Shown: piece by piece, positions 18,436-30,211 of the stretch
Numbering within the stretch: the first letter of the stretch is position 1
Layout of the letters: every line of letters starts with the position of its first letter
Source of the DNA: Mesostigma viride
Taxonomy: Eukaryota > Streptophyta > Mesostigmatophyceae > Mesostigmatales > Mesostigmataceae
Direction of reading: 5' to 3'
Assembly: GCA_009746045.1 (NCBI GenBank)
Contig: RPFO01000059.1
Span: 1,497,871-1,561,870, forward strand
DNA: 64,000 bases
The notes under the pieces: generated by a model
Told to the model about the DNA's origin: nothing
The model's database searches: none
What the model saw: the letters and a program-made list of their open reading frames with translations, nothing else
Translations under genes and position numbers: made by a program

Positions 18436-20170
18436 AAACAGTTGAGGGTCAGAGTGGATGCCGCCCTAAACAGTTTGAACACCGCATCCACTCCCTGAAT
18501 ACTCGCCAGCAGCGTCGCCTGAACCCAAGCGCAGTCGCCCTGCGAAGCCGACCTGGGAAGCGTTCGACTTTGACGCCAGCCAGCCCGGCTTTTTTGACAA
18601 GCTCAACCCCGACAAGATCCTGAGCTACGTATTTTTCGGATCGTATGCCTCGCTTCTCGATATGTGCAAGCAAATCTTCCATCAGGGCCGCCTCAGTCAC
18701 CAATGCTTTCCAGAGCCGCACCCACACCTTCGACGACATCCTCAAATGCCGCCGCCCCCACCTTCAGGAACGCGTCCTTTTCTCTCTCCTTGGCCGCTCC
18801 CTCGAGGAGCTTTGGCCCCCAAAGCCCCTCACCACCACCGAATCCTCCATCCGCTCACTCCTCAAGGAGGCCCTCGAGCAGCACGTGGCCCTGGGCATCG
18901 CTGCAGATGTGGCGGCCATGGGCAGCACGCTGGCTGCCGAGCTCCCCCTCCTCTCCACCATCTCCACCGCCACCTCCACTCTCCTCGCCTCCTCCACCGC
19001 CACCACCCCCACCTCCGACGCCATCACCGCCCAGCTCCGTGACATCGACCAGCGTCTTAAGGACAACGCCATCGCTATCCGGAGGTTCTGCAGAACACCG
19101 CCGAGACCTCACCGCCCAGGCGGTGAAGGACATTGCCGCCAAGCCAGCCCCGGCTGGCCTGGCCGGCGATGCTCCTCCCACCACCACCTGGGCGGACATA
19201 GTTAAGCAACATACCACCTCCACCACCTTCGCCGTCGCAGCCCAGCTCCAACGGCAGACGCTTGACCTCCGCGAGGAGGCCGAGCTCGCCAAGCGCAGCC
19301 ACAACGTCATTGTCAAGAACTTCACCATGGAGGAAGGTGAGAACTCCGAGAAGCTTGCGCGTGCTTTTGAGAGAGAAATCCTTGGTCGCGCATGGGCCTT
19401 ACTGGTGAGATCGACCTGGTCGCCCACCGCCTTCCCCGCGCACGGGGTAAGGCAGGGGCGCCCCCGCTCCTCACCTTTAAGACCCCAGCGGACAAGGTTT
19501 CTTTTCTCAGACGCCGCAAGCGGCTCGAGAAGACTCTCTTCACCCTTGATGACGACTTGACCCTGGCGCAGCAACAACGGCGACGGGAGCTACTATATGG
19601 CCGACCTACCTCCAGCTCCGGCAGACCAAGGCGGGGCAGCCGGTGTACTGGAAGGGGGCGGCCATCTACGTCGGCCACAAGCCCTGGCACGCGACCGGCC
19701 CTCGACCACCGCGGCCCCAGCGACTCCAGAAGCCCCAGCCTAGGGGAATACAGCAGTAGTAGTGTAGAATAGATAGACCGTGGCCATGTGCATGTACGCC
19801 TCCTACAGGAACTATACTAGCTAAGCCACGCGCTTTATTTAACCATGTACATGCGTGCCGATGATCATGCCACACTCTAGATGATGCCTAGCATTATTTA
19901 CTTATTATGCTGTGCCCATGCAGAGAGTGAGATGTCACGCTCTAGCTTTTGTATAGCTATGACGATCTTCCCCCCCATGACAGGCTCCCCCTTAGCTGGG
20001 CATAGCTTGATAGATCATGGGGATGCCGGTGCCCTGGTGCACCTAGAGCAAGTGTTGTTTACATTCCCACTCTTGCAGGAAGTAGCTTAGAATGTATTAT
20101 AGGCTCATATGCCCCTTCTCTGGGCTATATGTGCTACATATACTCCCAACGGAGTTATGTTCCTAATTAA
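18436..20170 (+). pseudogene. LINE-type ORF1 pseudogene, subfamily 2, with 3' region
   Basis: Across frames it matches the intact ORF1 at 48145: ILSYVFFGSYASLLDMC, then the TAQAVKDIAAKPAPAGLAG segment, then SHNVIVKNFTMEEGEN, then TLDDDLTLAQQQRRREL near 19547-19592. At least three frameshifts separate these blocks, and the N-terminus is rearranged. The 3' region (about 19740-20170) keeps the family tail, ending in tatgtgctacatatactccc then aacggagttatg. The subfamily differs from the 48145 type in the AEGENSEKLARAFE-like segment that follows the VKNF motif. Confidence 0.75.
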
Positions 20171-20456
20171 TCCACTCCCTAGCTCTCCCTTCTTTGGACT
20201 GCCATGCAGAACAAGAAGCGGTGGCAGAAGATGGTCCAGGCTCACACGCCAGCCCCTGTGGGCAAGCCACCCCCCCCCAAGAGGAACGGGGCGTTTTGCT
20301 GAGTAGTGTAGTTAGGAATTTCTAGCCTATAGATAGCTTAGAGTTATAGGTAGTTCGATTACGTACGCGGCTTCTCCCACCTCCACCCAGTGACCCAGCA
20401 TGGAATATGTGCTACATGATCTCCCAACGGTAATTTGATGTAATTTAATTTTTAAT
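20171..20456 (+). pseudogene. 5'-truncated LINE family 1 fragment
   Basis: The sequence ctttggactgccatgcagaa onward matches the last codons of family 1 ORF2 at 17742-17860, then its 3' UTR, then ggaatatgtgctacatgatc and a gtaatttgatgtaattt tail. It looks like another short 3'-end insertion. Confidence 0.7.
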
Positions 20457-20772
20457 CCCTGAGAAGGGGTATATGGCCTATATAATACACTCTGAGCTAA
20501 GTACTTCCTGCAAGGGTAGGGTGTAAACTACACCTGCTCTGGGTGCATGCACAAAGTGCACCTGCACACCACTATGTATTCAGGCACCTACCTAAAGGCC
20601 CCGACATAGGGGGGACGATCATCATGCGGCTAGACAATGGCTAGAGCGTGGCATCTCAGCAGAGAGCAGCTCGATCTCTGCGTGGGCACAGCATAACTAA
20701 ATAAAGCATCAAGTTGTAGGCATAATCTGGAGTGTGGCACATCATAGGCACACATGTACTGATGACTAATTA
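20457..20772 (-). pseudogene. 3' region of an ORF1-type element, minus orientation
   Basis: Reading minus, it carries the conserved 3' block (catatgccccttctcaggg at its start on the minus strand), the promoter-distal ggtgcacc(t/c)agagca-type block and the gatgatc block shared with 36900-37050 and 49740-49890. It is degenerate. Confidence 0.6.
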
Positions 20773-21010
20773 ATTCATTAGACTCGTGCTCCCGTCGGGG
20801 AGTCACGGAGCATTAACTCCGATGAACTGATGGATGGGGACACACAATCCTACCGGTCTAATCTATCTGCAACATCAAGCCAACTCTATTATTCTAAGCT
20901 CTCTATACCCTAGGGGTCCTGTCTAGCGTGCTTCCCGCGTGGTTGCAAACGCCGGGGCGCTTCCCCACGGGAGGGGGTTCGTTGTCCTCTATGACCTGGG
21001 CCCACTTGGC
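20773..21010. repeat. Left arm of a large inverted repeat
   Basis: The sequence actcgtgctcccgtcgggga and gtcacggagcattaa matches, inverted, 23470-23525. Further in, ttgtcctctatgacctgggc matches the inverse of 23252-23275. The arms enclose about 2.2 kb that holds a minus-strand ORF1 copy. Confidence 0.7.
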
Positions 21011-21368
21011 CTTGTCCATCGAATCTTGCTCCAAATCACGGAGAGGCCTAGGCCCCCCATGTCGTCTACTAGCTGTTCTTTGATCGAAGGTGCGTGCCTT
21101 GCGGCGTCTAGCATTGTGGGGCCCGGCCCACGTAAGGAGGTGCCACATGTCGACTAAATAATGCTCTTGAATCAGCTGGTATAGTGCATGTAGGAGGCGT
21201 ACATGTACAAGGCCACGGTCTATCTATTCTACACTACTACCGGATGTATTCCCATAGACACTCCCGGCCGGGCCAGCTAGTGGCTCGAAACGTACACACG
21301 CCCTGATCAAGCAAGCTGTTTCCGGCCCCACCGTCTAGGTCATCTAGTCTCTCTACACGTAAGCCAGC
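21011..21368. other. Repeat-derived spacer
   Basis: No gene is recognised. Short pieces resemble 5'/3' regions of the ORF1-type elements: a minus-strand ctatctattctacactacta near 21218 matches the sequence just after the ORF1 stop in other copies, inverted. Confidence 0.4.
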
Positions 21369-21525
21369 CATAATTTCAATGCACAAGGCTACACATTTCC
21401 ATCACCATTCATATTCATCATCCTGAACGACTCGAACAAGCGGACAAGATAACGGCAGGCTCGAGCTACCATGGTCCGGATTCTCCCGATTTCTGGCCTG
21501 CGCTGGTTGTCTCCTTGGTATTCCC
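21369..21525 (-). repeat. Dispersed repeat R1, inverted copy
   Basis: The reverse complement reads caaggagacaaccagcgc through gaaattatggctggcttacg, collinear with 47815-47980, so R1 is at least 160 bp long. It contains gttcgagtcgttcagg, which resembles a pol III B box (GTTCGANTC), and a tggtagctcgagcc resembling an A box. A pol III promoter is only a suggestion. Confidence 0.7.
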
Positions 21526-23180
21526 CTAAGCTGGGGCGTCTGGAGTCGCTGGGGCCGCGGGGGTCGCGTGCCAGGGCTTGTAGCCGACATAGATGGTCGC
21601 GCCCCCTTCCAGTACACCAGCTTCCCCGCCGTACGTGGTCTGCCGGAGCTGGAGGTAGGTCCGCCATAGCTCCCGTCGCCATTGTTGCTGCGCCAGGGTC
21701 AATTAAGTCGTCGTCCAGGGTGAAGGGAGTCTTCTCGAGCCGCTTGCGGCGTCTGAGAAAAGAAATCTTGTCCGCGCCGGGTGAGAAGGAGCGCGGCCCG
21801 GGCGCCCCTGCCTTACCCCGCGCGCGGGGAAGGCGGTGGGCGACCAGCTCGATCTCACTATTAATTAAGGCCGGCCCATGCGACCAAGGATTTCTCTCTC
21901 AAACGCACGTGTAAGCTTCTCGGAATTCTCACCTTCCTCCATGTCGAAGTTCTTGACGATGACGATGAGGCTGCGCTTGGCGAGCTCGGCCTCCTCGAGG
22001 AGGTCAAGCGTCTGCCGCTGGAGCTGTGCGGTGCGACGGCACTGGAGGTGGTGGAGGTGGTGTGTTGCTTAAGCATGTCCGCCCAGGTCGGGATGGGAGG
22101 AGCATCGCCAGCCAGCCCAGCTGGGGCGGGCTTGGCGGCAATGTCCTTCACCGCCTGGGCGGTGATCGATCGATGCCTGCGGTGTTTTGCAGGCATTCCA
22201 TGGCGATGGCGTTGTCCTGGAGGCGCTTGTCGATGTCGCGGAGCTGGGCGGTGATGGCCGTTGGTGGAGGCGGTAAAGGGGTGGGGTGGGGTGGAGACGA
22301 TATCGAGGAGGGTGGAGGTGGCGGTGGAAATGGTGGGGAGCTCAGCAGCCAGCGTGCAGCCCACAGCTGCCACATCTGCAGCGAGGCCGGGGCGTCACGT
22401 GCTGTGAGATGGCGTTGTGGAGGTGGAGGAGGAAGGTGGATTCGGTCAAGGGGGCGGGGTTCAGAATGAGGTCCTCGACAGAGCGCTTAAGGATGGTAAA
22501 GAGAGCGGCGAGCTGAAGCTAGGCGGGGGCGAGACCAGCTAGCCGGCCAGGTTGGCCAAATAAACGATGTCAGATGCGCGGTGGGAGAACCGGCCGTCAG
22601 CTCCGCTGCGGAAAGAGTGTTTTTTAAGATTGAGCTGCTGGCACAGGGCCAGCAGCGAGGCGTGTGACCCGTAAAACATGCACGAGCTCCAGTATCTTGA
22701 TGGGTGGCATTTCGAAATAGCCGGGTCTGTCGACGTCAAAGATGGAAAATAATAGGCCTAGTCAACGTCAAAGTCGCGCTCAGACCAGCTAGGTTCGGCT
22801 GGGCGGCTGCGTTTGGGCTCAGGCGATGCGGAAGGCGAGCTAGGCATTAAGCCCGGGAGGGTTCGAGGCGACCACCAGTGCGCGACTAGTGTCACCACTG
22901 CCTGCCGGACCTGATCGCGAAACTGCAGGGCTCCGGAGCTGCAGACGTAGTTTAACAGGGCTTAGCTTAAGCGCAGCCGCCAGGCTGCGTTGCGTCGAGG
23001 AGCGTTTGCTCGTCATATATTGCGTAATAGCTTCGGAAAATTATATATGCGTGCGCGTCTTAGACAGACGAAGCAATTGTGATATTCACAGCCGAATTTG
23101 GTGCCCAATTGTGAAAGTTATGAGCTCCGCCGTCAGCCATGGCTACCTCGTGGCTCGAGTGGCTCGCGGCTCGTTGCCCA
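21526..23180 (-). pseudogene. LINE-type ORF1 pseudogene, minus orientation
   Basis: Reading minus from about 23180: the 5' leader (ggtagccatggctgacggcg, cactatcgcttcgtct-like blocks), broken N-terminal codons, then ITAQAVKDIAAKPAPAG (about 22170-22110), the HNVIVKNF-like segment near 21960, and a C-terminal block with ESLTLDDDLT..-type codons near 21700, ending by 21525. Several frameshifts are present, some from 4-bp insertions (TTAA at 21713, GTAC at 21631). It belongs to subfamily 2 (EGENSEKL block). Confidence 0.75.
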
Positions 23181-23244
23181 GCCTTCGGCATTACAGCACT
23201 TGAAATTATATTAGCTGGTTGTCTCCTTGATATTATAGCGCCTT

Positions 23245-23530
23245 CCTATGGTATAGGTCATAGAGGACAACGAGCCCCCCCCTGTGGGGAAGCGCCCGCG
23301 TGTGCAAACCCGTGGGAGGCACGCCAGACAGCTCCCCTATAGCTAGGGCATCGTTAGGCTGTCTAGATAGATGTTGTAGTTAGAATGCTGTTTATAGATA
23401 GATGTCGTAGGTAGCTGATGTAGACAGATTAGACCGGTAGGACTGTTTGCACCCATCCATCCATCCATCGGGGTTAATGCTCCGTGACTCCCCATGCAAC
23501 GGGAGCACGAGTCTAATTAATTAATTAATT
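23245..23530. repeat. Right arm of a large inverted repeat
   Basis: Inverse of 20773-21010, ending in gggagcacgagtctaattaa. A short tandem run (ccatccatccatc) and TTAATTAATTAATTA lie within or next to it. Confidence 0.7.
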
Positions 23531-23684
23531 ATGGTATTGCATGGTTGCATTGCACCCACGAGCCACGAGCCACGAGCCACGAGGTAGCCATGGCTGTCGG
23601 CGCTCATAACTTTCACGTTTGAGCACCGAATTCAGTCGTGAATATCACTATCGCTTCGTCTTTCTAAGACGCACATGCTGATAT

Positions 23685-24213
23685 TAGGCAGCGTGAGATT
23701 AGGCAGCGTAGGATAGCATTTGTAGGACACCTTGAGCACTCGCACCAGCCAGGTCGACACCGCCCTTGGCCTGGCCGGCCCCCATGCAGCGGCTTGGCCA
23801 GCCAGGGCGACACATTCTGACCTGGCCTGGCCCCGAGGGCATTCCCAAAAGGGTAGGGAAACCTGTCACGACCTATACATCCGGCAGATGTTGCTGGACG
23901 ACCTAGTGGTCCCAGCCCAGTTTGAGCACCGCATCCACTCTCTCTCCCGTCTTTGGACTGCCATGCAGGACAAGACGCGGTGAAAGAAGATTGGACCATA
24001 GCGCACACGCCCGACCCTGTGGGCAAGCCACCTCCCCCCAAGCGGACTAGCGGAGGAGGCGTTTTGATGAGTAGTGTAGTTAGGATTTTCTAGTTAATAG
24101 CTTAGAGTTAGGATAGTTCGATCACGCGGCTTCCTCCACCCCATCCATCACGGAATATGTGCTAAATGACCTCCCCACAGAGGCATGTTATAATTTAATT
24201 TAATTTTTTTTTA
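23685..24213 (+). mobile_element. 5'-truncated LINE family 1 insertion
   Basis: The insert is flanked by the 10-bp duplication ATGCTGATAT (23675-23684 and 24214-24223). It matches the ORF2 tail at 17500-17990: ISDEIRQRRIAFVGH-like codons, HTPDPVGKPPPPKR and a stop, then gtgctaaatgacctcc and an AT-rich tail ending in a T run and ttta. A 5' truncation with a target duplication is the product expected of target-primed reverse transcription. This gives the true 3' end of family 1. Confidence 0.85.
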
Positions 24214-24251
24214 ATGCTGATATAATTTTCCGAATCTAAGACGCAATATAT

Positions 24252-25258
24252 ATGACGAGCAAACGCCCGTAGACGCAACGCAGTTTGGCGGATGCGCTCG
24301 CCTTTGACAATGCGGCAGCTGAGGCTGCCGCTTCGCCAGATCCGGCAGGCAGCTGTGACACTAGTCGTGCACTAGTGGTGGTCGCCCAGCAACCTCCCGG
24401 CCTCAATGCCTCGCCATCGGCATCGCCTGACCCTAAACGGGCCCGCCCCGCCGACAAAACTGGAGGGCCACGCTGCCAGGCGGAAACACGCTTCTCGGAA
24501 CCGCGCTTTCGGCCCCAACCTTTCCAGGTCGATGATTACGACTGGACCACCATTTCTCCGAGTGATGCTATGCATCACATCTTCTTCGGGGACTACGCCT
24601 CGCTTTACGACCTGTGCCTCCATCTCCACGCCACTGGACGCCTCCTCGTCACCGACGGCCGACGCTGGCACAACATCAGCCAGATGTTCGGGTGTCCCCG
24701 CCCCCAACTCCAACACGCCGTCCTCAACTCTCTTCTCCAGAAGTCTGACGGCGAGATCTGGGCTCCATCCATCTCCGCCCCCGCATTCCGTTCCATCCTC
24801 ACGGAAGCCTTTCAGCAGCACGTGACCCCCCTTGTTGCCGACATAGCAGCAATCGGTGGCACGCTGACTGCTGAACTTCCTCACATTTCCACCGCCGCCG
24901 CCTCCATGCACCTCCAAGCTGCCATTTCCGCCTCCACTGCCGACATCCAAGCCCAGCTCCTCGACCTCGACCAACGCCTTCAAGCCACCGCCAACGCCCT
25001 TGAGAGCTTGCATGACACCGCCGGCCTCACCGCCCAGGCGGTGAAGGACATCGCCGCCCAGCCGGCGCCTGCTGGCCCGGCCGGCGATGCTCTCTCCACC
25101 TGGGCGGACTTGCTTAACGGCAGCACACCACCTCCACCATGCACCTCCACCATCTCGGCACAACTCAAGCAACAAGCCCTCGACCTTCGCGAGGAACTTA
25201 GCCGACATCGCCCAGGCGCAGCCACAATGTCATCGTCAAGCACTTCGACCAGCCGGCA
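24252..25258 (+). pseudogene. ORF1 pseudogene of copy A, 5' part
   Basis: The ATG at 24252 aligns with the start of the intact ORF1 (MTSKRP versus MANKRA), but the seventh codon is TAG. The frame then stays open for most of its length: SPDPKRARPADKTGG, DYDWTTISPSDAM, LTAQAVKDIAAQPAPAG. Near 25195 an extra 4 bp (gaggaacttagcc versus gaggaagcc) shifts the frame. Extra TGCA-type 4-mers occur at about 24906 and 25140. At 25258 the CACTA element begins. Confidence 0.85.
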
Positions 25259-25274
25259 CACTAGGAACTCAGGG

Positions 25275-25640
25275 ATGGTAAAAAATACCACTTTTTACCA
25301 CTTTTTACCACTTTTTACCACTTTTTACCACTTTTTACCACTTTTTACCACCCACAAGGAGTAAAAAGCAGTAAAAAGCAGTAAAAAGCAGTAAAAAGCA
25401 GTAAAAAGCAGTAAAAAGCAGTAAAAAGCAGTAAAAAATACCACCTTTTACCACTTTTACCACCTAACGGAGGTGGTAAAAGTGGTAAAAGGTGGAAAAT
25501 GGTGGTAAAAAGCAGTAAAAAGCAGTAAAAAGCAGTAAAAAGCAGTAAAAAGCAGTAAAAGTGGTAAAAAGTGATAAAAAGTGGCTGAAGTGGTAAAAAG
25601 AACACCACGACGAGCACAAAAGTGGTAAAAAACACAAGGG
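25275..25640. repeat. Left subterminal repeats of the CACTA element
   Basis: Six copies of ccactttttac in one orientation are followed by tens of copies of gtaaaaagca in the other orientation, with a short gtggtaaaag palindromic junction near 25450-25500. In the plant Spm system such subterminal motifs bind the TNPA protein; that role here is inference. Confidence 0.9.
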
Positions 25641-25765
25641 CTGAACCGACAACAAGTCAGTTTAGGCCCAAACAATGAGTGATGCATCTTTATTCAACAT
25701 AATATCGGCATGATTACACTTGTGAGCAGCATCTAATGAGGCCGCAAAATGCTGGCGCAGCAGCA

Positions 25766-28700
25766 TCAATCAGAATCATCCTTGGCATCACTACCGTTAA
25801 AATCACTGTCATTCCCCTCGTTGCTCGTGGTTTGTTCTCTATAGTCCCTGACCGTGCGCGCGCGTGCACTTGTGCGCAACGGGGGCATGGGCTCCTTCCC
25901 CTTGTGTGATGCAGGCGCCAAAGCCTCAGATTTCTTCTTTCTCTTGCGAGGCGGGGCTGCGCGTGAGGGTTCTGCCGCCGTGGTTGCCGGCGCGGGCTGC
26001 CGTTCAGCGGGCGGCTTCTTTTTCTTGCGAGGCGGGGCTGCGCGTGAAGGTCCTGCCGCCGTGGTTGCCGGCGCGGGCTGCCGTTCATCGGGCGGCTTCT
26101 TTTTCTTGCGCGGCGGGGCTGCGCGTGAAGGTCGTGCCGCCGTGCTTGATGGCGCGGGCGACGGATCAGCGGGCGGCGGTTCAGCGGGCGGCCGTTCAGC
26201 GGGCGGCTCAGGTGGGAAGTACCTGATGTCTTCCTGCCACCTTGTCGCCGTGCTTTGGAAAAACTCGTTCTCCAAAGCCCACCCGGTTGCCAGGTGACGG
26301 GGCAGCTTGCAGTGAATGACCGAAAGCTGGGGCTGATGCCGTGGGTCCAGCACAAACCCAACAGAGCTAACAGATGTTGGCCACACTAGCTTTGCCGTGC
26401 GTGGTGCCTCGGCGCTGCGGACCAACACCAAGCGTTGATCCCGAATGTAAGCCACCTCCGATGCATCGAAAAGCTCTACTCTCAGCACAAGCTGTTGAGT
26501 CCAGTTCCCCACCGGCTGCACCAGCTTCGCCACGAGAATGTGGGTCAGGTAGCCGTACTGAGTGCTGCTTCCCTCCTTATGGTAGGCTACACCACAGTTT
26601 GCAGTCCGCCATGCTTGCTTCCTGTCAGCTTCTTTTGTCCGGTAATTGAAACCGTACAAGTGCACCCTATCATACTCCTCAGCCTTGAGCTGCACGCCGG
26701 CTGCTGCAGCCTGGACAAGCTCCGGGACCAGCGGCTGCTGGTTGAGTCCGATCCAGTCTTTGAGCCATGAGAGGTCGCTGCACAAGGGCCGCCTGCATGC
26801 ACATCGTATACAAAGCAAGATAGCAATGCAAGAAAAAAAAAATTAGAATAACGGCAGTAGTCCTTGGAAATCAGATGAAGTTCCATATATACTGAAAGAA
26901 AATCAGCTCAAAGAATAGCAACTTACAATAATAGGACAGCGGCGTCTTACCAGTAGGCCTCATCGCCGTTGACTTCGGGATCTTTGTACTCCGCATTGGG
27001 CAGCGCATACTCCAACAAAATCGCGCCCACTTCATCAGATTCCGCGGCGGTGAAAGTGTAGAAATTCTTAACCTTGCGGCTGCGCCCCCCCAACTCGACC
27101 TTCTTGGACGGGTCTGCGTGGATGACGTCCCAGATGTAGTAGCGGTCTTTTGGCTGAAAGAAAAAAAAGAAAGCAAACAAGACATTGCAAGCAGCGCACA
27201 CAAATATGCACAGAAATTAGCTGCATGCAGCACAAGACCGGGCCACAAGCAGCGCGTACATAACACTAAATCTGCACACAAATCCATTAAAAAAAAAAAT
27301 CGGTCACTAGCGTGTACTTACCATCCCGGTTTTCACCATGTGATAGGCCAGATGGGTCAGCGCCTCAGACTTGCGATATGCTCCGTCCATGGAGCACTCC
27401 ACATTGACGTTGGACAGCTTAGCTTTCGTGATGGCCCCCATCATCCGCTCGCCCGACGCCATGGTGCGGGTGTCACATCGACCCAACAAGGGGATTTGCT
27501 GGGCCAGGTGGGCCATCATATGAACAGATTTTGCCATCTCAGACGCTGGCGCTATACGCTCCATCGCCACAGCAGCAAGCAAAAACATCTCGCCGCAGTC
27601 ATCCAACTGCTGCTGAGTCGCCGGGCCGCTAGAAAACACAAAGTCCCAGGCCGCTGATTGAAGGAGAAATGCTTGCCGTGCATCGTCATCTAACCGCCCA
27701 CGCAAGATGGTCGGGAGTTGCTTGCAAAAGTAGAGGATCTTGTCACGCGTCTTGGATTTTTCAGTACTCTTCGCATCGCAGAGCAAGCCACTGATCCGGC
27801 CGGTGAAGTAGTCGGGTAGGCTATGCGCCATGATGTCATCGAGACCTGCGCATTACAACCACACGCAAAAAAATAACACATAGTAGTAACACGACAGCCG
27901 AAAAAAATAGTCAGTCCTATGTAAATCACACAGACCATAGTCAGTCCTACATATTAAATTTCCAAATTACGGGAAAAATAAAAACCCAATGTCACACTTA
28001 CGCTTGATATCAGCCTTTTCCTCAGCCGTCAGCTGGAACCCGGGGCGCGGTGCTGGCGCCCTCTTCTTCTTGCGGCCTTTCTTCGGTGGACTTTGGTGGT
28101 CTCCCTCCGGTGGTGGGTCTCCCTCCGGTGGTGGGTCTCCCTCCGGTGGAGGGTCTTCATCAGGCCGCCACAGCTCCGGGTTCAGACCGAGGACCTTCAG
28201 CCTGCCACGAAGTGACCCGGTCGCCATAGCCTTCCCTGCATATAGTACAAACAGAAAAAAAAAAAAAAAAAATATTACATCAGCTTTCCATGTGAACAGA
28301 TAGGCCACAGTCAATGTATGCATGCAACAATCACAATGAAATGATACAATTAAATGTTTAGCAATTACCGCTTGTGCAATGAATGACCCGCTTGAAGTTG
28401 TTGGGACACAGATGGAACTCGTCAATAAAATGACGGATCTTCAGGTGAACCCAGTACGGTAACTTGAGAAACGGCTCGGGCTGCTTTTTTAGCGTAGCAC
28501 AGTACTTCAGGTAGCCAGCATGGTCCATCTCCTGAACAACAGGAGCGTGAGCCGGCCGGCGGGGGTCACCCTCGGGAAACATGCGGTCATTGCCAAGGAG
28601 AACGATACGGCCATTTGAGATAAAAACCCCACGCCACTCATCACCATGTAGGACGCATTGATAGTACCCTGCATCTGGAATGTTCAGGGACTTGGAGTAT

Positions 28701-29851
28701 GCCGGGTAGTCGTGAATTATGCCAGCAAGAATGGACCTCACAAATGTCGTAGTGTAAACACCCGCCACGTCCAGCGTCACATCACAAATGTAATACCCCT
28801 TCCACAGTACCAGGAAGTCCTCAGCGATCAAGTCCAAAAAAATGGTCATGTTCTTGGGTGCCTTCCCCTTCATGGCGCCCACAAGAAGCACCATAGGGCA
28901 AAACCGCCCATTCACCATCACCCACTCGGGCAAGTTCACACAGGAAACAAACGCGGGCCAGCTGCTGTGGGTATCCATGAAAGACCTTGGACATACTCCG
29001 TCAAAATTCAGAAGGAAGATGGTGTTCCGCGGCTGGCTGCGAAAGTCCCAGTTGTTCTTTATGTGCTGGATGGCACGGCTGTCTGCACGAACAGGTCCAT
29101 GCACAAGAAACACCAGACGTAAAAAGAAAGGTATCCATCAGAGCAGTACAAACAAAAGATAAGCGCAAGAGGAAAAATCTCGAACTTGATACTTTGGCAC
29201 ACATTGCATAACAGAAGGCGTAGAAACAAGTGCAAACCTGCCTTTCAAGCCGTCCACAACGCGCGTGGATGAGTCTGGCTCCCTGTTTTCATGTTTCGCA
29301 GCGTACTGAAGGGCTTCCGCCATTTCCGGGACTCGGAACCAGGCCCTAATCCGATCCATCAGGGGGAAGTGCCTAACCTGGCGATGCGCTTTCCGCGAGT
29401 TGACGATGTCACCGTTTCTGTCAGTGTACGTCTCGTAGCGCGACAGCTTGCAAAGAGGGCAGCTCTTAGTAATCTTGTCCTTGTACAAGTAACCCTCGCA
29501 TGGGCAGGCATCGTACACACGGTACCCCAAGCCCAAGCCTTTGATCACTTTCCGTGCCTTCGAGATACTGTCGGGCAGAGCGTTGCCCGCGGGGAGAACG
29601 TTTCCCAACAGCTTAAAGAGCTCATCAGCAAAGGTCTGAGGGCATGAGTTTTCCCCCATTAGCGTCAGCAATTGCAATGTAAACATCAGGGCCTTGCTCT
29701 CAGATCCCGGGTACAATGGCGTATCGTCCTTGACTCTGGCCACTGCTTCGTCATAATTTCTCGCAAACTGGCGTGCTGCATCCTCTCCACTGGCCGACCC
29801 GTCGTCAGGGTCCTCGGCCATGAATTCATCGACTGTCTGTCCTTGACGCAT
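25766..29851 (-). CDS. CACTA transposase, Tnp2 type (spliced)
   Basis: This is the DDE-type transposase expected to cut and join the element's ends. Blocks in minus order: 29851-29240 (LGLGYRVYDACPCEGYLYKD, CPLCKLSRYE, RHFPLMDRIRAWF), about 29072-28370 (NWDFRSQPRN...LLNFDGV, GKAPKNMTIFLDLI, HDYPAYSKSLNIP), 28240-27990 (Pro-rich linker and KKGRKKKR), 27831-27315, about 27150-26950 (RYYIWDVIHADPSKK) and about 26770-25766. The first two match the Transposase_21 core and its cysteine cluster; RVHLYGFNYRTKEADRKQ resembles the DUF4216-type C-terminal region of plant CACTA transposases. The tail has three copies of a PRKKKKPP-type basic repeat, likely nuclear localisation or DNA binding. Exon borders are approximate. 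Joining GLK to DSRAIQ seems to need a GC-type 5' splice site near 29240. It is divergent from the accessory gene. Confidence 0.85.
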
Positions 29852-29866
29852 TTACAATCTCTACAT

Positions 29867-29908
29867 GGAGGGCCGGCATCGACCGTTGATGGTCAATGCC
29901 GGCCCTCC
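29867..29908. repeat. Perfect-looking hairpin upstream of the transposase start
   Basis: The arms ggagggccggcatcgacc and ggtcaatgccggccctcc pair over 18 bp with one mismatch around a 6-nt loop (gttgat). It lies 16 bp upstream of the Met at 29851, inside the leader or first intron. It could be a regulatory RNA hairpin or a small inverted insertion. Confidence 0.85.
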
Positions 29909-29986
29909 GTGGCTAACCAGTCGCCATCGGGATCACAAATCGAGCCACGCTAGGGCGTCTGCGCCAGTGAGACCACTGGCAGCTCA

Positions 29987-30211
29987 CTAATCAACCGTGA
30001 CCATGAAGTCCGGCTCAGTCGACATTTCCAGGAACGCATCCAACATAATTTGGCGATAAAACTCAGGAAGCCTGCAGGATGACCAATGAAACTGGACAAT
30101 GTAGGTATCCGTGGAGGAAGGTAAAGGAGACATCACGAAATTTGGCCAGCTAGCATGTGTGTCGATGTAAGTGTTCGGCTCGATTCCGGTATCCATGGGT
30201 GGGACCGCCAT
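29987..30211 (-). CDS. Small ORF, possible upstream exon of the transposase gene
   Basis: 74 codons starting MAVPPMDTGIEPN. The segment YIDTHASWPNFV resembles FMDTHSSWPAFV inside the transposase core block, so it may be a partial internal duplication or a mis-spliced exon. It is not a recognised domain. The gap to the transposase Met is 135 bp and contains the hairpin. Confidence 0.35.
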   Translation of the reverse strand: MAVPPMDTGIEPNTYIDTHASWPNFVMSPLPSSTDTYIVQFHWSSCRLPEFYRQIMLDAFLEMSTEPDFMVTVD

